37,754 bases of DNA. Source: Pseudaquidulcibacter sp964443435 (lineage in GTDB: Bacteria > Pseudomonadota > Alphaproteobacteria > Caulobacterales > Aquidulcibacteraceae). Position 1 is the stretch's first letter. Each line of letters opens with the position of its first letter. The translations under genes were made by a program, and so were the position numbers. The stretch is taken from NCBI GenBank assembly GCA_964443435.1, contig CAYUCW010000017.1, positions 1-37,754 on the forward strand. Direction: 5' to 3'. Shown one piece after another: positions 25,017-32,944 of this stretch. Below the pieces are notes generated by a model, which saw only the letters and a list, made by a program, of their open reading frames with translations, searched no databases and was not told where the DNA came from.

Positions 25017-25044
25017 TTGACGGAATACAAGTTACGGATAATCT
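25017..25044 (+). promoter_or_regulatory. Candidate sigma-70-type promoter ahead of sRNA-like copy 2
   Basis: TTGACG (25017-25022), 16 bp spacer, TAATCT (25039-25044). This is the best promoter-like match in the 0.9-kb noncoding block. Use of it would start RNA near 25051, about 130 nt before the conserved module, so either copy 2 has a long 5' extension or another, weaker promoter (TAGTAT at 25164-25169) is used. Confidence 0.35.
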
Positions 25045-25179
25045 ATATATAGTATGTAATAGTTTGATATTATTTATTCTATTTACAAGCTATATATAAA
25101 CTTGCTGCTAGAAGTTTGAAAATTTTGTTAATTTGATTAGTAAAATTTTAATAAATTTTTAGCTAGTATCAAAAATTCT

Positions 25180-25298
25180 TGACTAGTCTCCTAGTAAAAT
25201 TCTTGTCGAGCTACTTATGAAATAAATATGTTTTGTCTCCATATTTATTTGTATGAGAACAGATGATGAGGTGGGATATTTCCCACCTCATTTTTTTA
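25180..25298 (+). ncRNA. Tandem sRNA-like module, copy 2
   Basis: About 119 nt with the same plan as copy 1. Stem 1: GACTAG (25181-25186) with CTTGTC (25202-25207), loop starting TCTCCTAG; an alternative short hairpin ACTAG/CTAGT is possible. Stem 2: AAATAAATATG (25220-25230) with CATATTTATTT (25240-25250), extended by CTTATG/TATGAG past one bulged G; its loop carries a second TCTCC. Stem 3: an 11-bp perfect GC-containing terminator. The stems differ in sequence from copy 1 yet keep pairing, which supports selection on structure. It ends 57 bp before the EnvZ-like kinase gene. No coding frame of note. Confidence 0.65.
25266..25297 (+). terminator. Intrinsic terminator of sRNA-like copy 2
   Basis: ATGAGGTGGGA (25266-25276) pairs perfectly with TCCCACCTCAT (25281-25291), loop TATT, followed by a run of T. 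It is one of the strongest terminators in the window and separates the sRNA block from the kinase gene. Confidence 0.9.
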
Positions 25299-25354
25299 TA
25301 GCCTTCAAAACAAAAGCCCCTTTCCATAATTAAAAATTAATATAGATTATAATT

Positions 25355-26677
25355 ATGCGCGTTTTTATAAATTTAAGTAAATATACACCAAGAGGGCTAT
25401 TTGCGCGTTCTTTACTTATTATAGTTTTGCCAATTGCATTAATGCAAATCCTTATTACTTATATATTTTTTGATATTCATTGGTCACAAGTTTCCAAAGC
25501 ACTTTCAGAAACTACCGCAGGTGACATAGCTTATGTCACACATTCATATATAAAAAATCCTGAAAAATTTGAAGAATTAAAACAAAGCGCCGAAGCAGAT
25601 TTAAGATTATCAATTGCATTCAAGCCAAATGAAAAACTGCCGCAAACAAATAGATTTGCCACTATAAAAGCTTATGATAGATCTATTGATAGGGCTTTAT
25701 CAGTATTCCTTAAGCATCCATATTGGTTTGATACTACACGATATAAAGAATATATTGAAATCCGCGTAGAAGTTAATGGCGGAATTTTACGCTTTCTTGC
25801 ATTTAGAAACCGTGTTTTTTCAAGTACTGGCGAAATATTTTTGCTTTGGGTTGTTGGTACGTCAGTATTGCTAACCATTGTAGCGGTTCTTTTTATACGC
25901 AATCAAGTAAGACCAATGGAACGCCTCGCCGATGCCGCAGAAAGATTTGGTAGAGGCGAAAGCGTTGAACTACGCCCACAAGGATCAAGGGAAGTTAGAC
26001 GTGCTGCACTTGCCTTCTTAGATATGCGCTCACGAATTACCCGTCATATAGAACAAAGAACAAATATCCTTGCCGGTGTAAGCCATGATTTAAGAACGCC
26101 ATTAACAAGACTTAAGCTTGAATTAGCTATGCTTCCAAAATCAATTGATACGAATGCCGCACGTGATGACATAAAGCAAATGGAAGAAATGCTGGAAGAA
26201 TATTTAATATTTGCACGCGGGCAGTGGAATGAAGAATCCGAATCAATTCTTTTAAATGAAATCGCTTTTAATTGCTTTGAAGACGCCAAAAGAAATAATA
26301 AAAATATAAGCATAACAGGCCAAGAAATTCCATTAAATTCAATAGGCAGGTCAAGTTCTTTAAGCCGCTGCATTATGAATTTAATACAAAATGGTTTGTC
26401 TTATGGCACTAATGTAAACATTATTTGCGCGAATGATAAATATTCTAATTTTATCCATATTGACGATGATGGCCCAGGGATTGCCCCTGAAAATTATGAA
26501 ACGGCATTAAGCCCTTTTTCTCGCTTAGATAATGCACGTAATCAAAACAAAAAAGGTGTAGGCCTTGGGCTTTCGATTGCCCGCGATATTGCAAGAACCC
26601 ATGGCGGAGAAATTAATCTATCCCAAAGCCCGATAGGCGGCCTTAGAGTAACATTAAGAATCCCTAAGTCGGAATAG
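25355..26677 (+). CDS. EnvZ-like membrane sensor histidine kinase
   Basis: A 440-residue kinase with two membrane segments at about 18-40 and 161-181 and a periplasmic domain of about 120 residues between them. A HAMP domain follows (RNQVRPMERLADAAERFGRG), then HisKA with GVSHDLRTPLTRLKLELAML (His 244), and a HATPase domain with the N-box region LSRCIMNLIQNGLSYG, IDDDGPGIAPEN and GVGLGLSIARDIARTHGG. H-box and N-box are of the EnvZ type. By analogy with related genomes it should phosphorylate the OmpR-type regulator at 23434, from which it is separated by 1.24 kb. TATAAT directly before the ATG suggests its own promoter or a leaderless start; no ribosome binding site is obvious. Confidence 0.9.
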   Translation: MRVFINLSKYTPRGLFARSLLIIVLPIALMQILITYIFFDIHWSQVSKALSETTAGDIAYVTHSYIKNPEKFEELKQSAEADLRLSIAFKPNEKLPQTNRFATIKAYDRSIDRALSVFLKHPYWFDTTRYKEYIEIRVEVNGGILRFLAFRNRVFSSTGEIFLLWVVGTSVLLTIVAVLFIRNQVRPMERLADAAERFGRGESVELRPQGSREVRRAALAFLDMRSRITRHIEQRTNILAGVSHDLRTPLTRLKLELAMLPKSIDTNAARDDIKQMEEMLEEYLIFARGQWNEESESILLNEIAFNCFEDAKRNNKNISITGQEIPLNSIGRSSSLSRCIMNLIQNGLSYGTNVNIICANDKYSNFIHIDDDGPGIAPENYETALSPFSRLDNARNQNKKGVGLGLSIARDIARTHGGEINLSQSPIGGLRVTLRIPKSE

Positions 26678-26678
26678 A

Positions 26679-27473
26679 TTATTTACCTAGTTCTTTTGAA
26701 CGTTTAACTGCCGCTTCAGCAGTTCGCTTCATAAGATTAACAAGCGCATTGCCGCCCATTAAAACATCGAGTGCCGCCGCAGTCGCGCCCCCAGGGCTTG
26801 TTACTTCTGCACGAAGTTCAAGCGGACTATTTTTAGAACCCTTAAGCAAAGCCGCAGAACCAATAATTGTTTGCCTAGCTATTTTCTGTGCCATTTCTTC
26901 CGAAAGCCCTTCAGAAATACCAGCCGCCGTCAAAGCATCAACAAAATGGAAAACATAAGCAGGGCCACAACCAGAAACCGAAGTCACGCCATCAATTTGC
27001 TTTTCATTATCAAGTTTCAAAACCATGCCAAGTGGCGATAATAAATTTTCAATATTTTTTATCGAGTTTTCACTTAGGTTTTCACTTGTAATATATGCGG
27101 TTACGCCTTCCCCAATTTGCCCTGGGGTATTTGGCATTGTGCGACAAATATTGCTTGCGCCGGTCATTTCTTTGATTTTATCAACACTTATGCCGGCCAT
27201 AATTGAAATCAATAAAGTATCAGGACCTAGCATTTTTGGAAGACTTGAAGAACAAACTTGGGCAAAAGTTTGCGGTTTAACCGCGACCAATAATATATCA
27301 AAGCTTGAATATTCTTCTGGATTAATTTTAAAGCCTTTAATAATTGCCATATTACGTGCATCATCACTTAAATATGGATCAAAAATGCTTATTTCATATT
27401 CATTCTTTGCAAGACCACCAATAATTGCTTGCCCCATGCGGCCAAAGCCCAATACCCCAATTGATATAGTCAT
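26679..27473 (-). CDS. proC: Pyrroline-5-carboxylate reductase
   Basis: The last step of proline biosynthesis: NAD(P)H-dependent reduction of pyrroline-5-carboxylate. It has 264 residues. The Rossmann motif is GVLGFGRMGQAIIGGL, followed by ILLVAVKPQTFAQV, ISIMAGISVDKIKEM and the ICRTMPNTPGQIGEGVTAY segment. The C-terminal catalytic helix region has VSGCGPAYVFHFVDALTAAGISEGL and the PROSITE-type LRAEVTSPGGATAAALDVL. Its start shares a base with the stop of the YbjN gene (TAATG). It is convergent with the kinase gene, with 1 bp between the stops. Confidence 0.97.
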   Translation of the reverse strand: MTISIGVLGFGRMGQAIIGGLAKNEYEISIFDPYLSDDARNMAIIKGFKINPEEYSSFDILLVAVKPQTFAQVCSSSLPKMLGPDTLLISIMAGISVDKIKEMTGASNICRTMPNTPGQIGEGVTAYITSENLSENSIKNIENLLSPLGMVLKLDNEKQIDGVTSVSGCGPAYVFHFVDALTAAGISEGLSEEMAQKIARQTIIGSAALLKGSKNSPLELRAEVTSPGGATAAALDVLMGGNALVNLMKRTAEAAVKRSKELGK

Positions 27474-27964
27474 TAAGCCTCACCAGCAGTTTCAAATAAT
27501 GCCGCTTGCGCAGCCTGTTCAGGTGTTTTTCCTGCCCAAAGCATAAAATTGAAAGCAGGATAGAATTTCTCACAGGCTTCAACACCTGCAGCCATAATTG
27601 CGGCAATTTCCGCAGGCTCTGGATCATTTCTAGCAATTAAAGAAATTGTATAACGCCATAAAATATTATCTTCAGCGGTATTAATTTCAAAATGGCCAAT
27701 CCATAAAGCTTCGTTTAATAGGCAAATTAATGCGGCAACATCAGCGCGTTTATTTTGCGGCACTTTTTGTTCAAAAATATAAGCAAATCCGAAAGATGAC
27801 TTATCTTCACGAACCGAAATATGTCCATGCAGCTCTGTATAGGAAATAGAAGCCGAAAAATGAATTTCATTATCAACTCTCTCAAAAGGGCGACTTTCTG
27901 AAACTAAAACAGCCTCAGCACTATCCAAAGATTCGGCGATTTCAAAAAATTCTTCTTCTAACAT
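27473..27964 (-). CDS. YbjN domain-containing protein
   Basis: A 163-residue protein started at MLEEEFFEIAESL; upstream codons in the same frame run into the ubiK region and do not look like the family. Typical YbjN features are the N-terminal ESRPFERVDNEIHFSAS and ELHGHISVREDKSSFGFAY segments, then QNKRADVAALICLLNEALWIGHFEI and the C-terminal GVEACEKFYPAFNFMLWAGKTPEQAA. YbjN proteins have a chaperone-like fold and are linked to stress and motility effects in E. coli, but the molecular role is not settled. ubiK, YbjN and proC form one minus-strand cluster. Confidence 0.85.
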   Translation of the reverse strand: MLEEEFFEIAESLDSAEAVLVSESRPFERVDNEIHFSASISYTELHGHISVREDKSSFGFAYIFEQKVPQNKRADVAALICLLNEALWIGHFEINTAEDNILWRYTISLIARNDPEPAEIAAIMAAGVEACEKFYPAFNFMLWAGKTPEQAAQAALFETAGEA

Positions 27965-28052
27965 TTCGTACCTGCAACCATTAGAATCAATGGCTATAAT
28001 AATTATACTGTGTTTAGTTTGCACAAATAAGCAAGATTTAAGCCAAGATTTA

Positions 28053-28307
28053 CTATGCTTTTTTCTGTGATTTATTTGCGGCTTTACCGCTTTCATTAGA
28101 TAGTGCGTCAATCTTTGCTTCTAATGCCGCAATCCTATCTAAGGCCGCGTCATATTCATCGCGGCGTACAAGATCCATATCTATAATTATACGTTCTAAT
28201 TGTGAATTCCAGAAAGTGCGAGCTTCTTCGCCCACGCCCTGTGCTACTCCTGCGGCACTTGAAGCAAGTTTCGCAAGGTCATCGAATAAAGGGTGTTTTG
28301 TTTGCAT
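28053..28307 (-). CDS. ubiK: Ubiquinone biosynthesis accessory factor UbiK (YqiC/BMFP family)
   Basis: An 84-residue coiled-coil protein. The family pattern is complete: N-terminal PLFDDLAKLASSAAGVAQGVGEEAR amphipathic helix, then LERIIIDMDLVRRDEYDAALDRIAALEAKIDAL, the C-terminal coiled coil, and a Lys-rich tail. UbiK binds membranes and helps the late steps of ubiquinone synthesis with UbiJ. It is divergent from lgt across a 164-bp AT-rich region, an arrangement common in alphaproteobacteria. Confidence 0.85.
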   Translation of the reverse strand: MQTKHPLFDDLAKLASSAAGVAQGVGEEARTFWNSQLERIIIDMDLVRRDEYDAALDRIAALEAKIDALSNESGKAANKSQKKA

Positions 28308-28471
28308 AATTCATCTATGACACAATTTAAAGAAAATTTCTATAAAATTTGGCAATAAATGCAAACATTTATGTTAAGGCATTATTTAAATTTAGTTTTT
28401 TCTTAGATTAAATTATAATTGATTAAGAATAATATATTGCCAAAACCAAAGAGCTAAATTATTAGTCTTAT

Positions 28472-29323
28472 ATGTTTAACCTTGCGATACCTTTCCCCGA
28501 CATAAGCCCATTTGCGTTAGAGTTCCCTGCTTTTATTGCTTTTGGCAATGAAATTGGCCCAATAGGAATAAGATGGTATGCACTTGGCTATATTGTTGGA
28601 ATAATTATTGCTTGGAATATATTACTAAAGCTAAGCAAATGTCCTAAAGCATGGGGTACTGAGAACGCGCCTTTTAATGCTGAAAATATTGATGATTTTA
28701 TTTTTTACGCAACTATTGGAATTATAATAGGTGGGCGTTTAGGATATGTATTTTTATACGCCCCTGAAATGCTTCAGACACCCGGATCAATTCTAAAGAC
28801 TTGGGAAGGCGGCATGAGTTTTCATGGTGGCATATTGGGCGTTACAATTGCAACGATTTTGGTTGCTTTAAATAAAAAACTTAGCCTTCTAAGTCTTGCC
28901 GATGGTGTTGCCCTTGCTTCACCTTTAGGGATTGGCTTAGTAAGGGTAACTAATTTCATAAATCAAGAATTATATGGCCGCCCAACCGATGTCCCTTGGG
29001 CATTTATATTTAAAACCGACCCTTATGGATTACCGCGCCACCCAAGCCAATTATACGAAGCGTTTTTTGAAGGCTTTTTACTTTTTGCAATACTTTATAT
29101 TTTGGTTAGAAAATTCAATTCTCTTACTAAAAAAGGCCTAACAGCGGGCGTATTTTTAACGATTTACGCAATCGCAAGAATTACAATTGAAAACTTTAGA
29201 GAGCCAGATAATATTGCCCAAGTTAGCGAATTTATAACGCGCGGCATGGCTTATTCTTTGCCTATACTTTTGCTTGGTTTATATTTAATCTTCAATAGCC
29301 TAAAAAATCGCAAACCATCATGA
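28472..29323 (+). CDS. lgt: Prolipoprotein diacylglyceryl transferase Lgt
   Basis: The inner-membrane enzyme that attaches diacylglycerol to the lipobox Cys of prolipoproteins. It has 283 residues and about seven membrane segments. Conserved segments are IRWYALGYIVGI, GGRLGYVFLYAPEML, WEGGMSFHGGILG (containing the essential His), LVRVTNFINQELYGRPTDVPW (Lgt signature region; the more usual first Gly-Arg pair is modified), RHPSQLYEAFFEG and ITRGMAYSLPILLLG. Its stop overlaps the start of the methyltransferase gene (ATGA). Likely substrates in this window are the OppA-like and methyltransferase lipoproteins. Confidence 0.95.
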   Translation: MFNLAIPFPDISPFALEFPAFIAFGNEIGPIGIRWYALGYIVGIIIAWNILLKLSKCPKAWGTENAPFNAENIDDFIFYATIGIIIGGRLGYVFLYAPEMLQTPGSILKTWEGGMSFHGGILGVTIATILVALNKKLSLLSLADGVALASPLGIGLVRVTNFINQELYGRPTDVPWAFIFKTDPYGLPRHPSQLYEAFFEGFLLFAILYILVRKFNSLTKKGLTAGVFLTIYAIARITIENFREPDNIAQVSEFITRGMAYSLPILLLGLYLIFNSLKNRKPS

Positions 29324-30372
29324 GTATAATGACTTTAGAAGAAAGCATTAAGAATACTATTTTCAGCTCTGGCCCGATTGGTATTGATGTTTTCATGAGC
29401 ATTGCGCTTTATGACAATAAGCGCGGATATTATACTTCTTCGGGCGCAATAGGCAAAGATAAAGACTTTATAACCGCACCCGAAGTTTCGCAAATGTTTG
29501 GCGAAATGATTGCCAATTGGGTTTTATCAGTTTGGTTTGCCCTAGAGCAGCCGAAAAAAATCCGCCTTATTGAACTTGGCCCTGGGCGCGGCACATTAAT
29601 GCGCGATATTTTAAGAACCCTTAGTAAATTTCGTAAAGATACTTGCGAAATCGAAGCAATATTGGTTGAAATCAATCCAATTTTGCAAAAAGCCCAAGCC
29701 GAATTACTTAAAGATTATAATATTTCGCATAAATCATCTTTACCCGAACTTACGCAAAGTGATTTGTCTACAGTAATAATTGCCAATGAATTTATGGACT
29801 GCTTCCCTATCAAGCAATTTGTAAAGACCGAAGATGGCTGGCATGAAAAATTAATTGGAATTTTAGACGGCAATTTAAATTATGGACTTGGCCCAAAAAC
29901 GAATGCACCTCTTTATGCCGAAGAAGCCGATAAAGTCGGGACCATTCGTGAAATCTGCCCACCTCTTGAAGCCTTTATTATTTCACTTCAAGAATTATTA
30001 AAACCAAATAAAGGCCAAGCCTTATTAATTGATTATGGAAGTTTTAATGGCGAAAGCGGCGATAGTTTCCAAGCAATACATAAGCATATAAAATCAAATC
30101 CACTTGAAAATATCGGAACTTCGGATTTAACCGCCCATGTTGATTTTCGGCATATTGTAAATATTGCCAATAGCATAAGCCTAGATTTTGAAGGCCCATC
30201 AAACCAAACCGAAATCCTTACACTTCTTGGAATTCATGATAGAGCCAAGAAATTGAAACTTGCCAATCCTGATAGGGCTGAACAAATTGACAAAGATCTA
30301 GATAGATTAATTGGCAAAGATCAAATGGGTGAATTATTTAAAGCAATAGTTTTAAAATCAGGGACTTTATAA
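29320..30372 (+). CDS. SAM-dependent methyltransferase, NDUFAF7/MidA family
   Basis: A 350-residue class I methyltransferase of the DUF185 family. Motif I is IRLIELGPGRGTLMRDILR; the acidic residue at the end of beta 2 lies in AILVEINPILQKAQ; the family-specific parts are YYTSSGAIGKDKDFITAPEVSQMFGE near the N-terminus, VIIANEFMDCFPIKQF and ALLIDYGSFNG. The mitochondrial relative NDUFAF7 dimethylates an arginine of a complex I subunit; the bacterial role is inferred from that. It sits between lgt and pgeF with a 4-bp overlap and zero spacing, respectively. Confidence 0.92.
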   Translation: MSIMTLEESIKNTIFSSGPIGIDVFMSIALYDNKRGYYTSSGAIGKDKDFITAPEVSQMFGEMIANWVLSVWFALEQPKKIRLIELGPGRGTLMRDILRTLSKFRKDTCEIEAILVEINPILQKAQAELLKDYNISHKSSLPELTQSDLSTVIIANEFMDCFPIKQFVKTEDGWHEKLIGILDGNLNYGLGPKTNAPLYAEEADKVGTIREICPPLEAFIISLQELLKPNKGQALLIDYGSFNGESGDSFQAIHKHIKSNPLENIGTSDLTAHVDFRHIVNIANSISLDFEGPSNQTEILTLLGIHDRAKKLKLANPDRAEQIDKDLDRLIGKDQMGELFKAIVLKSGTL

Positions 30373-31079
30373 ATGGCAAATCTAAAGCCATTCAAGGCAA
30401 AAAATCTTGAAATTACAGGCATAAAACATGGCTTTTTTGGACGTGAGGGCGGTGTTTCTGAAGGAATATACCAAGGCCTAAATTGCGGCTTTGGTTCAAA
30501 TGATGTGCCAAGCAATGTTAAAAAGAATCGTAGCTTTGTTGCCGAATATATGGGTATTACCCGTGAAAACCTACTTAATCCTTATCAGATTCATTCAAAT
30601 ATTGCAGGATTTATTGACACACCTTTCAAAAAAGACGGCCCAAGACTTGATGCTTTTGTGACTAATAATAAAGATATTGCGATTGCTATTCTTACTGCTG
30701 ACTGTGCCCCTATTCTTTTTGGTGACAATATAAATGGGGTAATTGGCGCGGCGCATGCAGGATGGAAAGGCGCGTTTACAGGCGTAATTGAAAACACAAT
30801 AAAGCTTATGCTTGAAAAAGGCGCAAAGCTTAACAATATTTCGGCGGCAATTGGCCCATGCATTGAACAATGCTCATACGAAGTATCACAAGAATATTAT
30901 GACAATTTCATAGAGCAAAGCCTTGATAATTCAGGATTTTTTGCGCCAAGAATTCACAATGACGAATTAATCGAAGGTAAGTTTCTTTTCAATTTAAAAG
31001 AATATTGCCAAAACCGTCTATTAAAATCTGGCATAGAAAATATTGAAACTTTGCCTAATGACACTTGCGCCGAAGAAGA
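30373..31079 (+). CDS. pgeF: Peptidoglycan editing factor PgeF (YfiH/laccase-domain), C-terminus lost in gap
   Basis: A cytosolic multicopper-like domain enzyme that in E. coli prevents misincorporation of Ser in peptidoglycan precursors. 235 residues are visible, of about 255-265 usual. Motifs are GFFGREGGVSEGIYQGLN, QIHSNIAGFID, AILTADCAPILFG, VIGAAHAGWKGAF and IGPCIEQCSYEV, with the metal-binding Cys and His residues in place. The final segment (usually DT-x-x-x-E plus FFSYRR) starts as LPNDTCAEE and runs into the N run. It is the third gene of lgt-NDUFAF7-like-pgeF. Confidence 0.94.
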
Positions 31080-31179
31080 NNNNNNNNNNNNNNNNNNNNN
31101 NNNNNNNNNNNNNNNNNNNNNNNNNNNNNNNNNNNNNNNNNNNNNNNNNNNNNNNNNNNNNNNNNNNNNNNNNNNNNNN
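31080..31179. other. Assembly gap of 100 N between pgeF and a minus-strand hypothetical gene
   Basis: One hundred N of unknown true length. The ends of two convergent genes should be in it: about 20-30 residues of PgeF and an unknown C-terminal part of the hypothetical protein. Minus-strand codons that seem to continue beyond the gap are pgeF antisense and are not counted. Confidence 0.9.
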
Positions 31180-31847
31180 TAAGCCCTTGCAAAAACTCTA
31201 TTAAAAAGGTCAAATTTCTTTTTATGTTTTTGAATATGATTGTTTCTATCTTGTATTATGGTTTCTAAAACCTCTTCCCATTCTGGTTTCATAGTACGGC
31301 CGACAAATGAATAAAACGGGCTTTGGGCTTCTTCACCAATAATTGCGGTTTCAATAACTTTATTAAGACCCTTTAGATAAAACATGCTATGGCGTTTTGA
31401 ATTATAAAAATGTAACGCCTCTTGCCATCTTTTAAAAAGCAATTCTAAGATAAAGAGATAATTTGGCTTATTTATATTTCGCGCCAAAATATCATAAGCG
31501 GCGGTTCCCGCTTCATAAAAATTATCAAAGATTTTTGGGTCAGTTATATATATCAAGAAATTTGAATAAGTTAAATGGCGATTCCAATTTTGACAAAGCG
31601 CAATTATCGCCCCTTCAATAAAATATGGATCTTGTTTTAAATTTAAATATTGCTCTACAAGACTTATGTTTTCAGAAGTCGGCCGTGCCGCAAGCGATAA
31701 AACTTGTACTAAATAATGAATATCATCATTTTCACTTGGATTCCTTAGACGCGCTTTAACTTCTTTTATCTCCGCAAAAGATAATTTGCCGCCATATTTA
31801 AGCCTATCCATCGCTTCAATAAGATTTACATAATTTCTTTTTATCAT
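31180..31847 (-). CDS. Hypothetical helical repeat protein, C-terminus lost in gap
   Basis: 222 residues are visible from MIKRNYVNLIEAMDRL. I do not recognise the family. The sequence looks all-helical: a first part with YLVQVLSLAARPTSENISLV and YFIEGAIIALCQNW resembles HEAT-like repeat pairs, followed by PNYLFILELLFKRWQEALHF and a basic end (IQKHKKKFDLFNRVFARA) just before the gap. No signal peptide or membrane segment is visible. It is convergent with pgeF and divergent from prs, and about 170 bp of AT-rich DNA separate it from prs. Confidence 0.6.
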
Positions 31848-32014
31848 AAAATACCCAATATTTGCCTCTATATAGCGAAAACAAGTTGAATTTTTCTAAA
31901 GATTTTAAAAAGAGTCATAAATAGTTCAAATTCGCAGCCCTTTTGCCTTGAAATATTCGCTCTAAACTTTTACTGGGACACTATAAATAGGTATTTCTAT
32001 TGGTGGGGCGAACA

Positions 32015-32944
32015 ATGAAACTAATTTCTGGCAACTCAAATGGCGTTTTGGCACAAAAGATAGCAAACTATCTGGATTTGCCGCTTTGCAAAACCACCGT
32101 TAAAAGATTTGCCGATAATGAGATCTTCGTAACAATTGATGAAAATGTTCGTGGTGAGGATGTTTTTGTAATCCAATCGACTTCTGCCCCTGCCAATGAC
32201 CATTTAATGGAATTACTTATTTGTATTGATGCATTAAAGCGCGCATCGGCGCGTCGCATTACCGCGGTACTCCCTTATTTTGGTTATGCAAGACAAGATA
32301 GAAAAACTGGTGGAAGAACCCCAATCTCTGCAAAACTTGTTGCCAATATGATTACTGCCGCTGGCGCTAACCGCGTCTTAACAATGGAACTTCACGCGGG
32401 GCAAATTCAGGGCTTTTTTGATATTCCAACCGATAATCTATTTGTTACCCCAGTAGTTGAAGACGATATAAGAACAAATTATAAGCTTGAAAACCTTATG
32501 ATTGTTTCACCTGACGTTGGTGGTGTGGTTCGTGCGCGTTCACTTGCAAATCGCCTTGGCGCTTTACTTGCAATCGTTGATAAACGCCGTGAAAAACCGG
32601 GCGAATCCGAAGTTATGAATATTATTGGTGATGTTACTGGCAAAGATTGTATTCTTTTTGACGATATCGTCGATAGCGCGGGAACACTTTGTAATGCTGC
32701 CGGTGCAATTATGGCAAAAGGTGCAAACTCGGTTTCCGCTTATGTTGCACATGGCGTATTATCAGGTGCGGCATTTGATAGAGTTACCGCTTCGGCCCTT
32801 AAAGAGCTTGTAGTGACGGATTCAATTTTCCACCATGATAGAGAAATTCCAAACAAAGTTCGCCAAGTAGAAGTTGCCCCACTTATTGGTGAGGCAATCC
32901 GTCGTATTGCGAATGAAGAAAGCGTTTCTAAGCTTTTTGATTAA
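32015..32944 (+). CDS. prs: Ribose-phosphate pyrophosphokinase
   Basis: Makes PRPP from ribose-5-phosphate and ATP for nucleotide, histidine and NAD synthesis. It has 309 residues from MKLISGNSNG; ATG 32015 follows GGTGGGG, and codons before it are not conserved-looking. Motifs are FADNEIFVTIDENVRG, SAPANDHLMELLICIDALKRASARR, the ATP-binding YFGYARQDRKTGGRTPISAKL, MELHAGQIQGFFDIPTDNL, and the PRPP loop DDIVDSAGTLCNAAGAI. The stop overlaps that of the convergent lipoprotein gene by 4 bp. Confidence 0.97.
   Translation: MKLISGNSNGVLAQKIANYLDLPLCKTTVKRFADNEIFVTIDENVRGEDVFVIQSTSAPANDHLMELLICIDALKRASARRITAVLPYFGYARQDRKTGGRTPISAKLVANMITAAGANRVLTMELHAGQIQGFFDIPTDNLFVTPVVEDDIRTNYKLENLMIVSPDVGGVVRARSLANRLGALLAIVDKRREKPGESEVMNIIGDVTGKDCILFDDIVDSAGTLCNAAGAIMAKGANSVSAYVAHGVLSGAAFDRVTASALKELVVTDSIFHHDREIPNKVRQVEVAPLIGEAIRRIANEESVSKLFD

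Noticed and set aside
24434..25354. CRISPR array or transposon remnant in the long noncoding block
   Set aside because: Only two related units exist, each with its own terminator and with diverged stems; there are no regular spacers, terminal inverted repeats or transposase fragments.
27965..28111. N-terminal extension of the YbjN protein
   Set aside because: The extra 49 residues overlap ubiK and have no family-like sequence; the internal ATG at 27964 fits the family start.
30954..31079. Minus-strand frame continuing the hypothetical helical protein beyond the gap
   Set aside because: This part is antisense to clearly conserved pgeF codons, and the apparent join depends on the placeholder length of the N run.
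31919..31945. GTTCAAATTC resembling a tRNA T-loop upstream of prs
   Set aside because: The flanking bases do not form the 5-bp T-stem and no acceptor, D or anticodon arms surround it.
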